This document shows positions 33,305 through 44,421 of a stretch of 64,000 nucleotides of DNA, piece by piece (the stretch's first letter is position 1; the number at the start of each line of letters is the position of its first letter). The stretch comes from Anaeramoeba flamelloides. Its lineage: Eukaryota > Metamonada > Anaeramoebidae. The notes below the pieces were generated by a model. The model was not told where the DNA came from, ran no database searches, and saw only the letters and a list, made by a program, of their open reading frames with translations. A program made the translations under genes and the position numbers. The stretch spans positions 13,020,001 to 13,084,000 of the forward strand of contig JANTQA010000023.1 in the NCBI GenBank assembly GCA_027625915.1. Reading direction: 5' to 3'.

Positions 33305-34474
33305 ATGTCCAAGAAAAAAAAAAAAGACAAAAAAAAAGAAAAGAAAGAGAAAGAGAAAGAATTTCAAAAAAACGATGAATCTGACTCAGGAGAAGAAGAG
33401 CAAACAAACCAACCACAATTAAGGCGAAGTAAGCGAACAAGAAGAAAGCCAGGGGAACATTGGAAAGAAAGGGTTGTGTATGAACACGATGAAAATGGCG
33501 ATCCAATTATGATTTCTGTTGTTCCCTTAGGATCTCTTGAGGACAAGGTTCCAAAAACAAAAAAAACCAAGACAAAGACAAAAACAAAAAAAGTTGCAAA
33601 AAAAAATCAAAAACTCAAACAAAGATCAAACAAACAAACCAAAAAAGACAAAGAAACAAAAACAAAGACAAAGACAAAAACAAAAACAAATGAAAGAAAG
33701 AGAAAGCTGAAATCAAAACCTAAATTAACAAATTACAAGAACAAATCGAAGGACAAACGCAGGAGATCAAATAATAAAACTTCAGTCAGCTCTAAACAAA
33801 AAACACACTCTTCTTCTACTTCTTCTTCAGAGGGTTCAGAAAGTTCGGAAATGGAAATAGAAAGGCAAAAGAAAGAAAAAAATGAGAAAAAAAAACCAAA
33901 GACAAAGACAAAGACAAAGACAAGCAAATCAAAAAAGAAAAAATTCAATGATCCTAGCACTGAAAGTTCTGATAACACCAAAAATTCTGAAAACTCTGAT
34001 TCTGAATCCGAAAATGAAAAAAAAAATAAGGAAAAAAAAAAGAAAAAAACGAAAGTTAAAGAAAAGGAAAAGGAAAAAAAAACAAAAAAAACAAAAAAAG
34101 GATCCAATAAAACAACAGCACTTGTTGATCTCTTAACCAAAAGAGAAAAAGACATCTCTTATAAAAACATCAAATCTAGAGGGAAAAAAACACATAAGGT
34201 TGGTGAAGGGATCAGTGTTCCTGAATGTAGATCACGTTCAGTGATAATTCCAAAAGGCGGCGAAAAGCTTCCTAAAAAAACAACACATCGAGAAGTTTGG
34301 TATATTGCAAGGGGCACCGCAAAAGTTTCCCTTGGCAAAGAAAAGAAACAGTTAAAAGAAGGATCCTATTTCTCTGTAACAAAGGGGAGCTATTATTCAG
34401 TTAAAAATCCAAGTTCCACAGATGAACTGCTTTTAACCCAATTTGAGCTTTTAGTAAATTCTATAGAGCATTGA
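33305..34474 (+). CDS. Centromere protein C (CENP-C/Mif2) homologue
   Basis: CENP-C bridges CENP-A nucleosomes to the outer kinetochore. This is a 389-residue uninterrupted frame from ATG 33305 to TGA. Residues 40-59 (RRSKRTRRKPGEHW then KERVVY) match the CENP-C motif: basic anchor, Arg, then the aromatic pair that contacts the nucleosome, here HW rather than YW. Residues ~300-389 match the Mif2/CENP-C cupin dimerisation domain, with SVIIPKGGEKLPKKTT, EVWYIARGTAKVSL and GSYFSVTKGSYYSVKNP. Between them is a ~230-residue linker of TKTKTK, KEKEK and Ser/Glu/Asp runs. Compared with animal or yeast proteins the long N-terminal part that recruits Mis12 is reduced to about 38 charged residues. An upstream exon is possible but not visible. 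The paired domains make the assignment secure. Confidence 0.9.
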   Translation: MSKKKKKDKKKEKKEKEKEFQKNDESDSGEEEQTNQPQLRRSKRTRRKPGEHWKERVVYEHDENGDPIMISVVPLGSLEDKVPKTKKTKTKTKTKKVAKKNQKLKQRSNKQTKKDKETKTKTKTKTKTNERKRKLKSKPKLTNYKNKSKDKRRRSNNKTSVSSKQKTHSSSTSSSEGSESSEMEIERQKKEKNEKKKPKTKTKTKTSKSKKKKFNDPSTESSDNTKNSENSDSESENEKKNKEKKKKKTKVKEKEKEKKTKKTKKGSNKTTALVDLLTKREKDISYKNIKSRGKKTHKVGEGISVPECRSRSVIIPKGGEKLPKKTTHREVWYIARGTAKVSLGKEKKQLKEGSYFSVTKGSYYSVKNPSSTDELLLTQFELLVNSIEH

Positions 34475-34654
34475 CCCAATGCTAAAGACTTTTATTTTTT
34501 CCAAAATTTGCTTTTTTATTTTTTTTATACACAAATCTTTTTAAAAATTTTACAAAAATATATAAAAAAAAAATTATTCTTGTTTTAGTAACAGTTTATA
34601 AACTTGTGATTTTCCTTTTTTCTTTTTTTTCAATTTCATTTGGAAAATTTGAAC

Positions 34655-35413
34655 TTAAGCGATTAGCTTCTATCAAGTAGAAGTTTCAGATTAAAGTAAG
34701 TTGTTATTAGGTGGAAACCATATTAGTGCTTCAGGGTTCAAATGTCTCTAAAAAATCGATTAGTCAAGTAGTAATATTAGTTGATCCTCATCAATTAAAA
34801 ATGATCTATGTATTAGGAAAAAATCCAACAATTCCAGAAAAAAATCTACATTTCGTCACAAATTTAAAGGTTGAATTATCAATTTTCAGACTACAAAGTT
34901 CAAAAATATCTTTAATAAACTTGTCTTAAAGGGTAGATAAGTTGATAAAAAAATTAATTTTTTCAAAAAATTAAATAATTAACTAAGAGATTCTTATGAC
35001 AATTTATTTCAGAAATCTTGGAAATATATTTATGGTGTAATTAGCCTTATAAAAAGGAAGTAAAACTAACCAGTCTTTGGGGTTTTATGATGATGATTAT
35101 CGAGTTAAACTTTTGAAATTAAAAAATTATAAAAATAGTTACTTTTGGAAGTTCTATATATGAATTATTAAATACCAGAATACTATTATTTTAGGGTTCT
35201 ATTTTTAGATTTGGGAAATGAATAAAAAAAAAAACCGTTCCAAAATGATAATTTTTAATTGTGATTAATAGTAATAAAACGTAATAATTTATTGTATAAT
35301 AATATTTATAAGTTTTTTTTTAGAGTTATTTGAACAGTGCACATTATATCATTAACACCTAATTACAGTATACTTTAATTATAGACGAATCTATGATGAC
35401 ACTAATCCGTTAA
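34655..35413 (+). repeat. ~760-bp TTAA-flanked element (family G, copy 1)
   Basis: The left end is TTAA-GCGATTAGCTTCTATC and the right end GACACTAATCCG-TTAA, so inverted termini (about GCGATTAG/CGGATTAG) lie inside TTAA on both sides. The interior aligns over its whole length, perhaps 70 percent identical, with 61312-62076 in the same orientation. Just inside the left end is a small hairpin, CTTCTA-TCAAG-TAGAAG. No transposase was recognised. It starts about 180 bp beyond the CENP-C stop codon. Confidence 0.65.
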
Positions 35414-35514
35414 ACAGAAACAATTTTCCAATTTTTCTTAGGGTTAAGAGCATTTATTTTTTTAGTGGATTGTTTGATCCATGACATTTTAAATATTTCT
35501 CAAAAAAATAATAA

Positions 35515-36572
35515 ACTCAATTCCAAAAAATGGGACACAAAAAAAAATTACATTAATAAAAATATACTCCAAAATACATGATACTTATCAATTAAAATAA
35601 TAAAAGACCCGAAAACATTTAATTAATACTATTTATATATATTATAGTAAATTTAAAATTCAATTCGAAAAATAAAAAAGAAAAAATAAAAAAAAGTGTG
35701 CCACTGTTTTTGGAACACGGTTACCAAAAAATCCTATTTTATTGAAAGAAAAACTAATAAAAACCATTAATAGATTCCGCTTGTCTTTTGATAACTAAAT
35801 CTATCGTTTTAAATATAGAGTTTACTAATTATCTTAGGTTTCCCAACTCAAAGTATTCCATACATTAGTCAAAAATTTAAAAATTCTTCTTCGTTTTTTC
35901 GTTACAATTTTTCATTTTAGTATCCATAAACTACCAATTGGATTTAAATCTGTGGAATTGGGGGTCAAGGGTCCAGAACATTACATCCCCGGTTTAAGTA
36001 AGTTTGAGTTTTTTTTTTGAGGTATGTGGACAAGCTCCATCCTTTTGGAAAATCCATTTCAACTCACCATATTCTGAATTAGCGAGTTGAATTACATTTG
36101 ATTTTTTTGATAATATCATTAATAATACATTCAGTATTCACACTTCCATGAATGATAATAAGGTCTGTTTGTAGACCATGTGCTTTAGCACCCCATATCA
36201 AGATTTTTTTTCAAAAAATTTTTTTCTCGATAAAAAAAGAATCTTTTTTCTTTTTGAGAGAGAAAAAAATTTTTTTCTTGTGATCAGAATGAAAACTTTT
36301 AAATTTCATTTTAAAGTGATTTCGAGATTTTCGAAAAGTTTTGTAAAAAATTTTAATTTTTTTTTCATTTGAAAAAAAAAGAATACAAAAAAAATCAAAA
36401 AAATTATTGAAAATCAAAAATCAAAAAATAATGAAAAAAAATGATAAATAATTAACTTTAAAATTATTTCCATTGGTTGTTAATATCTAAAGTTTCTATT
36501 TAAGAGTCAAATATCACTTTTCTTGGAATTAAATTGATTTTGAAGGTGTGCCCCAATTTTTGAAATTGAGTT
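35515..36572 (-). mobile_element. Tc1/mariner transposon fossil with transposase remnants
   Basis: The termini TA-AACTCAATTCCAAAAAATG and the inverted CAATTTTTGAAATTGAGTT-TA give a repeat of about 27 bp flanked by TA, the Tc1/mariner signature. On the minus strand, at about 36205-36070, reads IWGAKAHGLQTDLIIIHGSV, the conserved WGA...L..I.G..N block of the DDE domain. Beyond it, around 36060-36015, is FQKDGACPHTS, the second catalytic Asp motif. At about 35970-35910 is NSTDLNPIGSLW, matching the family's third-acid region (SPDLNPIENLW). These pieces lie in different frames with several stops between them, so the transposase is dead. The element is ~1.06 kb. The N-terminal DNA-binding half was not recognised. 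Confidence 0.85.
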
Positions 36573-37904
36573 TACTTTTATAATAACTTTGTTAAATGGC
36601 GTTTTGAACTTTAATTCAAGTTTAGTAGCATCATTGTTAAGTTACACAATTGAAAATAAAAATTAATTAATCTCTTTTTGTTTTTATTGTTTTATAAAGT
36701 TGTTTATTCTTGATAGAATTATTGATTGATAATTATTATTTCAATAATTTCTTTCAGTGATTCTGCTTAGATAAATTCTAAAATAATGAAAATATTTTTT
36801 TTTCTTTTTAAATTTACTTATTTGTATAAGGATAATTTTCGATCAAAATTATTTATTATTAATATCATTGAAGAGAAGCAATTCATCAAAATTTTTACTT
36901 TTTTTATCTGGAAAAAAAAATTATTTATGTTTTTCCATCTGAGTTATAAGGTAGAAAAATTTAAAAATAACAATGAAATTTTTTATTTGATAAATGAAAA
37001 GAAAACAAATAATCTGAAGCAAAGACAAAAAAGACATAAAGAAAAACAAAAACCAAAAAAAAAAGTAAAATAATAATTAAAAAAGAAAAAAAAATTTGAT
37101 TGAAAAACCTTTTTTTTTTTTGGCCCCATCTGATTACAAAAATTTTGGTGGGCGTTTCATTTTATCTTAAATTTTCAGTATAACCAGCATAAATTGTTTT
37201 AATAGAGACTTATAACTATTTGAAAAACTTAAGCTCAAATGAAAATCCACTTTATTCATATTTCTATTATGAATATATATATATGATGTTTTGTTATTAA
37301 AATAATTATTGGTTTTGAAAATTGTCTTTTCATTTTTTTACTTTTTTTTTATTTTTATTTATATTTTTTGTAAGTTTCTCAAATCTTGTATTGCAAAATA
37401 CCATTCCAAGATACGAACTAGAAATCATTAACACACGCATACTACTAAGATGTATGTTATATTGTACATTTACCCCCAAACAAATTTAATTTGTTGAATA
37501 TCTCATCAGATCATACCAGTTACTTTAATTGGGTTTTGTATGATTTCATCAAAACATTTTCAATATGTTTGGGATCTTGTTATGAACAATTTTATTAATT
37601 GTTATGATAATTTTTGATCATTTGCATCAAAAATTCAAACTTAATAAGACGATGGGCAATTACAAAGTTAAAGGGATGATTTCTAATAAGAAAATATTAT
37701 CAAAAATATAAAAAAAAATTATTTTTCTTAATGCTTTAAAAAGTTGGTTGCTGATATTTATTCTTTTCGGATTGTGTTACAAATATAGAAATTTCAATAA
37801 AACACTAAGGATTTCTTCACTGGGCAAAATTTATTGTTTACCAAGAAAAAATGGACAATAATATGATTTTTAAGATACTAAGAAAATAATTATTTTTAAA
37901 GTAT

Positions 37905-38500
37905 TCCAGCTCTCCTTAAACAAATTTGTTTTTTTATTGATCAAATAAGTCTAAATTACACTCAAGATGTCCACTTACTTAAATTCCCTCAAAGGTAATT
38001 TAAGCCTAAATTCATAGATTACACAATATTTCAAGGAAAGACACAAACAATTTTATTATGTTTAAACAAAAAACAAATACATTAAAAGTAAAAGGGAAAA
38101 AAGAAAAAAAAAAAAAAAAAACGAAAAATTTGAAATGGGATATAAGAAGTAATTAGTAGAAAATCAAAAAAAAAAAAAAAAAAACTATGTTATCTTTAAT
38201 TAAGGACACCAAAATCACACTCATAATATTCTACATTAATTTAATAATTTGATAATTGATCATGAATTTTCACTTGGGGGTCGTTGTTTTGGTTATTATA
38301 ATTCATTTTTTTTGATCTAATTTACCATAAATATTTGGTCATTTTTAGTCTTTGCTTTTTGTTTTTATTTCCAAGTTACTCTAACTTTCGTGTTTCAGTG
38401 TCACAGTATTAATAATTAACCACTTGGTATTTTTCTTTTGTAACTCTTCTTCCCAAAATAAAGAAGATTCGTTCAGTGGGAAAATGGAACAAATAGAAAA
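37905..38500 (+). repeat. Dispersed repeat family F, copy
   Basis: It aligns over about 580 bp with 59105-59690 in the same orientation. Landmarks are TAAATTACACTC, a central poly-A region, TTATCTTTAA, CCAAAATCACA, TCATGAATTTTCAC against ACATGAATATTTAT, and GTGTTTCAGT. Identity looks about 65-70 percent. No terminal inverted repeat or coding frame was identified, so the class is unknown. Confidence 0.6.
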
Positions 38501-38605
38501 ATTTTTTTAATACATCTGTTTAGAAAAAAAGTATTTTGATACAATTATTTTTGTTTTTTCATTGAAAAAAATTTACATTTTATGCATGGTACGGTTTATT
38601 TAAGA

Positions 38606-38808
38606 TATAGTCAGTTCCAATTTTAAGAAACAAAATTTCCACCGAAATTTAAGGTGGTGAAATATCTCAAATTAAAGGACAATTTTTGAAATAATTTTTT
38701 TTAACACAAATTATTTTATTAGAATTAAAATTTTTGCCTTAATTTAAGATATTTTTTATGGTTTAAATTTAATTGAAAATTTGTGTCTTAAAAGTGGAGC
38801 TGACTGTA
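38606..38808. repeat. ~200-bp mariner-type miniature element
   Basis: The ends TA-TAGTCAGTTCCAATTTTAA and the inverted complement of TACAGTCAGCTCCACTTTTA pair over about 65-70 bp with scattered mismatches, covering most of the element. TA lies at both outer edges, and CAGT-type termini are common in Tc1/mariner. The long arms would make a stable hairpin if transcribed. Confidence 0.65.
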
Positions 38809-39835
38809 AATAGATCAAAGGGAAATATATTCGAATTTTCAATATAGTTGTTTTTTTAGATAACAGTTTTGTTTGTGATAATCAATGTTATAGAAAATTA
38901 ACTGAAAAAAAATTAAAAACTTGTTAGCAAATGAATAAAAATGTTACCAAACTTCCTTTTCATAGGATGTGGTATTATTAAGTAAAGTTTAAAGCGGTTT
39001 TTTGGTCAAAGAAAAAATTGTGAAGAGACTAATATTCATAACTTTGATTTTACAGGGCAGATAAGCAGACATATTCGAAGTGTTTTAAATATAATTCATT
39101 TTTCGAATATAAGCTGGAAATTTAGTGTTTCAAAATAAAAAAAAATACATAATGTTAAGAAAGCATAAACAGTTGGTAAATTGATAAAAAAAGATGCTAA
39201 GAGTTGGTTGGAATGGGGTGATATATTTACCCATTTAAATTTGTGTGTTTTTTTCTTTGCAATATATTCAATAAGATTCATTTTGGAATAATAACAAAAA
39301 TTTTTTTGCAATCACAATCCACACAAAAAAATTTTCAAATATTAATTATTTTTTGAGCTGACCTTTGGAGTATAAATTGGAACTAAGTGGATTAATATAA
39401 AATAAGGATTGGTTTACCCAAATGATATGAATTTGATCAATCAATATATTTTCTTAAAAAGCCAAAACATTATTCAGAATAAGTGACTACCTCCTTAAAC
39501 CAAAATTTTCTGACATTTTTTAATACTGCTATCTTCCAATTAATAAATGAAAAATTTTATTTCAATTTCCAAAATGAATATTATTTATTTAACTGTTACA
39601 ATACCCAAATTAGCAGAGTAAAAAATTTTTCTTAAGTTTAACTTAATGGTGTTTATATTATTGACCAAAAAAATCATTTCTAAACTATGTTGTAAAGATC
39701 TTTGTGTTTTCTTCAACTTATTAACTTGAAAAATATTTTGGAATGTGAACCAAAAATTTTATATTTTTTAATTGGAAAATAATAGTATTCAAATTAACCC
39801 TTAAAACAATTTTTAAATCAAATTTATGTGTTTTA

Positions 39836-39925
39836 AGGGTCGAGTCATTTACCGTGAAAAGGCACCATACTCAAGTGGTGACCTGAGACCAAAAAGGGGA
39901 TTGTGAAATAGGCCTTCTTTTAGTT
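39836..39925 (+). other. GC-richer patch with hairpin potential (possible ncRNA)
   Basis: Within sequence of about 20 percent G+C this 90-bp stretch is near half G+C. It contains GGCACCATACTCAAGTGGTG, where CACCA and TGGTG can pair around an 8-nt loop, then GACCTGAGACC and AAAAAGGGG. It is not a tRNA that I can fold and not an snRNA, 5S or SRP RNA that I recognise. There is no open frame. It could be a small structured RNA or a fragment of an unrelated element. Confidence 0.25.
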
Positions 39926-40251
39926 GACAAAATTCAAATAACATAAAAAAAAAATTAATAGGATCTCTTTGACAAAAAATTCAACGAAGAAAAAGAGTTC
40001 TCAATTTCAAAAAATCAAAATTTAAAAAAAAAAATTCATCTTTTCTCATTTTCTTTTTCAAAAGAGGTTAAATTTCTTTAATTTAAAACAAATTGCTTTC
40101 TTGTATTTTGCAATCAATTTTATTCGATTTAGTCTGATTTGTGGTTATTTTAAAACCCTCTCAATTTGACCAAGTAAGGATTAGGTAATAGTCTTTCAAT
40201 AAAAATAACTCATTTGAAAAATGAAAAAATTGAAAAAAAAAGTTACCGAGA

Positions 40252-40372
40252 TCTCAAAAAGTGCCAAAGAGCGACACTTCAAAACTGACATAGTTGTTTT
40301 CAGAATTGTAATTCACAACCATTCTAATTGGAAATTGAGTGTCGCTCTTTGGCGCTTTTTTCTAAAAATGTC
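40252..40372. repeat. ~120-bp foldback with 27-bp inverted ends
   Basis: The left arm contains AAGTGCCAAAGAGCGACACT and the right arm AGTGTCGCTCTTTGGCGCTT, a nearly perfect inverted pair. The following TTGATTTTTGGAGATCAATC recurs in inverted form at 51067-51087 along with AGAAAAAAGTGGCAACGA. A weaker version of the left arm lies at 10250-10285. The G+C-rich core stands out from the surroundings. Confidence 0.7.
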
Positions 40373-40795
40373 CTCTTTTTTGGTTGTTGATTTTTGGAGA
40401 TCAATCGTACATCATAGGTTGGTTGGTTTTTGATTGATGTTAGGTCCTCAATAAAATTACAAAAAAGTTTTTTTCCATTTAAGAATAAAAAATTTCACTG
40501 TAATGACTCTACCCTTAACTTTCAAATCATCAAACAAAATACATTATAAAGAAACTATAAAAAAAAAGCATTCAGAAAAGGTTAATTAAACATAAATGTG
40601 ATTTGTCGAAAAGAACAATTTTATTTTTAATAAATTTATAATCTATATAAATAAGTTTAATTTTAAAATTACGAGAACTAATTTTAAAATGACTTATCCT
40701 TATTTGTTTTTTATATTAAAAAATTAAACGTCAAAAAGAAATATTTTATTCTGAAAAAAAAAAAAAAAAAAGATATATTGAAGATTTGAATTGAT

Positions 40796-42136
40796 TTATT
40801 TCTTTTTGGAAGCAGATTTTGTGACCTTTCCTGAAACTTGTTTTCTTTCGATGGCTTTGATGACACCAACTGCGACCGTTTGTCTCATATCTCTGACGGC
40901 GAATCTTCCAAGAGGTGGGTATGAAGTATAGGCTTCAACACACATTGGTTTGGTTGGTTCAAGTGTGACGATAGCGGAGTCTCCGTTTTTGATGAATTGT
41001 GGTTTTTCGTCAAGGACTTCACCTGATCTTTTGTCCATCTTTTTGACGAGTGCGGTGAATTTACAGGCGATATGAGCGGTATGGCAATCAAGAACTGGGG
41101 TGTAGTTGACCTTGATTTGACCTGGGTGGTTCATGACGATGACTTGTGCTGTGAAATTTTGGACGGATGCTGGTGGATCGTTTTTGGAGTCACCGGCGAC
41201 CATTCCTCTTCTGATGTCCTTAACGGAGATGTTTTTTACATTGAAACCAACATTGTCACCTGGGAAGGCTTCGCTCAAGGTTTCGTGATGCATTTCGACG
41301 GATTTGACTTCAGTGGTGATGTTGACTGGTGCAAAGGTAACAACCATACCTGGTCTGAGGATACCTGTTTCAACTCTTCCGACTGGGACTGTACCAATAC
41401 CGGAGATTTTGTAGACATCTTGTAATGGGAGTCTGAGTGGTTTGTCTGTTGGTCTCTTTGGTGGGATGACAGTGTCGAGGATTTCCAAGAGTGTTGGTCC
41501 TTTCCACCATTTCATGTTTGTGGATTTTGTGGTCATGTTGTCACCTTGGAAACCTGAAATTGGGACAACTGGAACTTTCTTTGGGTTGTATCCAAGTCTT
41601 TTCAAGTATCTGTGGATTTCCTTTTTGATTTCTTCGTATCTCTTTTGAGAGTATTGGACAGATTTATCATCCATCTTGTTGACAAGGACGATCATTTGTC
41701 TGACACCAAGGGTGGATGCAAGAAGTGCATGTTCCCTTGTTTGTCCTCCTTTGGAGATACCTGTTTCAAAACCACCTTGGGTTCCGTCAATGACCAATAA
41801 GGCAACATCGGCTTGAGAGGTACCAGTGATCATGTTTTTGATAAAATCTTTATGACCTGGAGCATCAATGATTGTGAAATAGAATTTGGAGGTTTCGAAT
41901 TTCCAGAGGGCAATATCAATCGTGATACCTCATTCTCTTTCGGCCTTGAGTTTATCTAAGACCCATGCATATTTGAAAGATCCTTTTCCCATTTGGTCAG
42001 CTTCTTTTTCGTATTTGGCAATGGTTCTTTTGTCAATTCCGCCACATTTGTAGATTAAATGCCCGGTGGTGGTGGATTTACCAGCGTCAACGTGTCCAAT
42101 GACAACTAAATTAATGTGTTGTTTTTCTTTACCCAT
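40796..42136 (-). CDS. Translation elongation factor 1-alpha with an in-frame TGA
   Basis: EF-1 alpha delivers aminoacyl-tRNA to the ribosome as a GTPase. The frame runs from ATG at 42136 to TAA at 40796, 446 sense positions and no intron. All motifs are present: P-loop [10 protein letters not shown], switch I flank [22 protein letters not shown], and domains 2 and 3 ending [19 protein letters not shown]. The single defect is TGA at 41932-41930 (read on the minus strand) where every EF-1 alpha has Arg in ERE-R-GITID. AGA to TGA is one base change. Codon use is much richer in G/C-ending codons than neighbouring genes, as in highly expressed genes, and the rest of the protein is perfectly conserved, which argues against long decay. 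Options are a recently inactivated extra copy, a consensus error or readthrough. TGA appears to be a normal stop in CENP-C. Confidence 0.97.
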
Positions 42137-43829
42137 TTGAAAGTATTACTATTAACTATTTATTTTTAGATTTTTATTTTTTTTTTTGTCAAATAATTTG
42201 GAATAAAAAAAAAGAAAAAAAGCAATTGAAATTTAAAAAAAAATTTTTATTTTTTCATTTTTTTTATTTGAAAAACAGAAAAAATGGAATGGTTTTATTT
42301 TTTTTCCAAAATATTTATATTTTATGGTTATCATAAATCAACAGTATCCTTTTGGTGTAGTTTCTCAAAAACAACCAGTAAAAAAAATATTTTCAAAAAA
42401 AAAAAAATTACAAAAATAAAAATGATAACAAAAAAAAAAAAAACAAACTTTAAAGATATTTTAAAAAAAAATTAAAACCTCTATTCAAAAATCAAACTTT
42501 ATAAAAAAAGAGAATTCCAGAAATTCATTTTAAAAACAAGAAAAGAAGAGTTGGTTTTTTTATAATTTTAAACTGTACATTTCGATGAAGAAGAAAAGGA
42601 TTTTTGCAACATGAAAAATATTGAAAAATAATAACCTAAATTCGTGAAAACCTTTTTGAACACTGTTAAAGGAATTGTATTGTTTTGATTCTTCCTCATT
42701 AAAAAACAATCAAACCAAACTTTGGATTCAAATTTTTCAGGAATTCAATCATTGAAAAGGGTACAAAGATTGTTTTGTGTTGAGTGGAAAAGCTAGTTAT
42801 TTCTGGATATTGATGGATCGATCTCCAACTTATTATTTATATTAAAGCTTCCTTTATAATGATTATTTTGAAAATAGGTTTTGGAAAACTGAATATCGGA
42901 AACAAATTTACCTTGAATCCAAATAAAGATAAAACATGGTATAAGATTTTAAATTTTGGATATTATAATTTTTATTTTGTTTGAGTTTTCTTTCACTTTT
43001 TAATTACTTTTTCAAAAAGTTGGTTTAAGAAATCGAGTAATGTGAATAAAAATAATTTGAAAATTCTTCTTTTTCACTGTGGATTAGAAAATAAGAAACT
43101 ATTAGTTAAACCTCTAAAAATAAAAACAATTGTTTTTTCATTTTTCATAAAGTCGTTGTGATCCAAAATTTACAAAATTTTAGTAATTGAATGACAATTT
43201 CACTTCAGTTTTTTTTTGGATTTAGAAGGACCAATCTAAATTATTTACATTTTTTTTTAATTAAAGTTTCAATTAAGTAAAATTCTACAAGAAAAAAAGT
43301 GAAATTATAAAAAAGGATAAAATACTTTAAAATGGAAAACATCGAAATTTTTTTAAAAGGTCTAAAATCCTTGACAAAAAAAATATAAAATGTTTTATTT
43401 TGTTTATCTTATTCATCCTGTTAATTATAGATATTCGAGATAAATATTTAATTTTATTTTGATTGACAAAAATCAAAATCAACTTGATTGTATAATAAAT
43501 AAAAATAAACTATTTTTCAGTCAAAGGGGTCCAGTTGTAAGGGTATAATACACGTGTTTAAAGGGTTTGCATAGATATTAGAAGAAAAATTTTATTTTGA
43601 AAATTTTCAAAATTGAAATCATTTTTTTACATTTCTACACGTTTTTGTTTTTTTTTTTGTGTTTTTTTTAAAAACTTAATTCTTTTGCAAAAAATTTTTT
43701 ATTGCAAGATCAATAGTCACTTGGTAAAAATGTGTTATTCTAAGGTCATTGAAACCATGTAAAGATTGTTGAGAAATCATATTGATTTCTATTGCAATTC
43801 AATTCGATCTTTGATCTTGATATTTGTTT

Positions 43830-43969
43830 AATAAATGTGAAAAATTTTCACTTCATTTTCATTTCCTTTTTCAAATAGAGACCACAAATACCAACAAACT
43901 TCGTTTGGGGGCTTGGTTTCTAAAAGAAAAGTGTAGAAAATGAAGTGAAAAATGTTTGATATTTATTAT
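43830..43969. repeat. ~140-bp inverted-repeat element (family E, copy 2)
   Basis: The left arm AATAAATGTGAAAAATTTTC and a right arm complementary to AATAAATATCAAACATTTTT, continuing into CACTTCATTTTC on both, form an inverted pair of about 33 bp. Together with CCTTTTTCAAATAGAG this matches 32870-32997. Confidence 0.55.
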
Positions 43970-44389
43970 TCAAATACCAGTAGAAGTTCAAAACGAACAT
44001 CGTTGTTTTTCTCAATAGGGCTCCCTAAGAATTTGAGTTTTTCAATTTTTAAGAAAAGCTATTCATTAATTAGTTTTCTTTCAGACATGTATCAACATTT
44101 CTTTGAGGTGTATTATTCTCTTTATTTCTTATTTGTTCTTCAAAGGTCAATTATATAAAACAATTGATATTTTAAAAAAACGTTGGGACCCTTTGACTGA
44201 AACAGAGTTTAATTTAATTATTAGAAAGGTTTTCGTTCTTTTCGAAAAAAACGAAAAAAAAAAGATCTAGCTAGGGTTAATTAATTCCATATTTAAATTA
44301 AAAAAAAAAAAAAAAACACCTTAGGGGCACACTTATTAAATACAACAAACCACTTCTTTGGTATTTTACTGGAAAATTTTTTTAATTTG

Positions 44390-44421
<32 letters not shown>

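Larger units (their letters stand above)
34475..40795. other. 6.3-kb transposon-rich region without host genes
   Basis: Between CENP-C and EF-1 alpha I see no host gene. It contains a TTAA-type element (34655-35413), a Tc1/mariner fossil (35515-36572), dispersed repeat F (37905-38500), a mariner-type miniature element (38606-38808), a compositionally odd patch (39836-39925) and a foldback (40252-40372). Open frames near 36786-37073 and 39096-39311 are low-complexity or unrecognisable. Confidence 0.6.

Noticed and set aside
34725-34745. tRNA or tRNA-derived SINE suggested by GGTTCAAATGTCTC in family G
   Set aside because: No cloverleaf or acceptable A box could be found, and the element has TTAA-flanked inverted termini instead.
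34711-34929. 72-codon frame beside CENP-C
   Set aside because: It lies wholly inside the TTAA-type repeat shared with 61312-62076, and the frame is not kept in the other copy.
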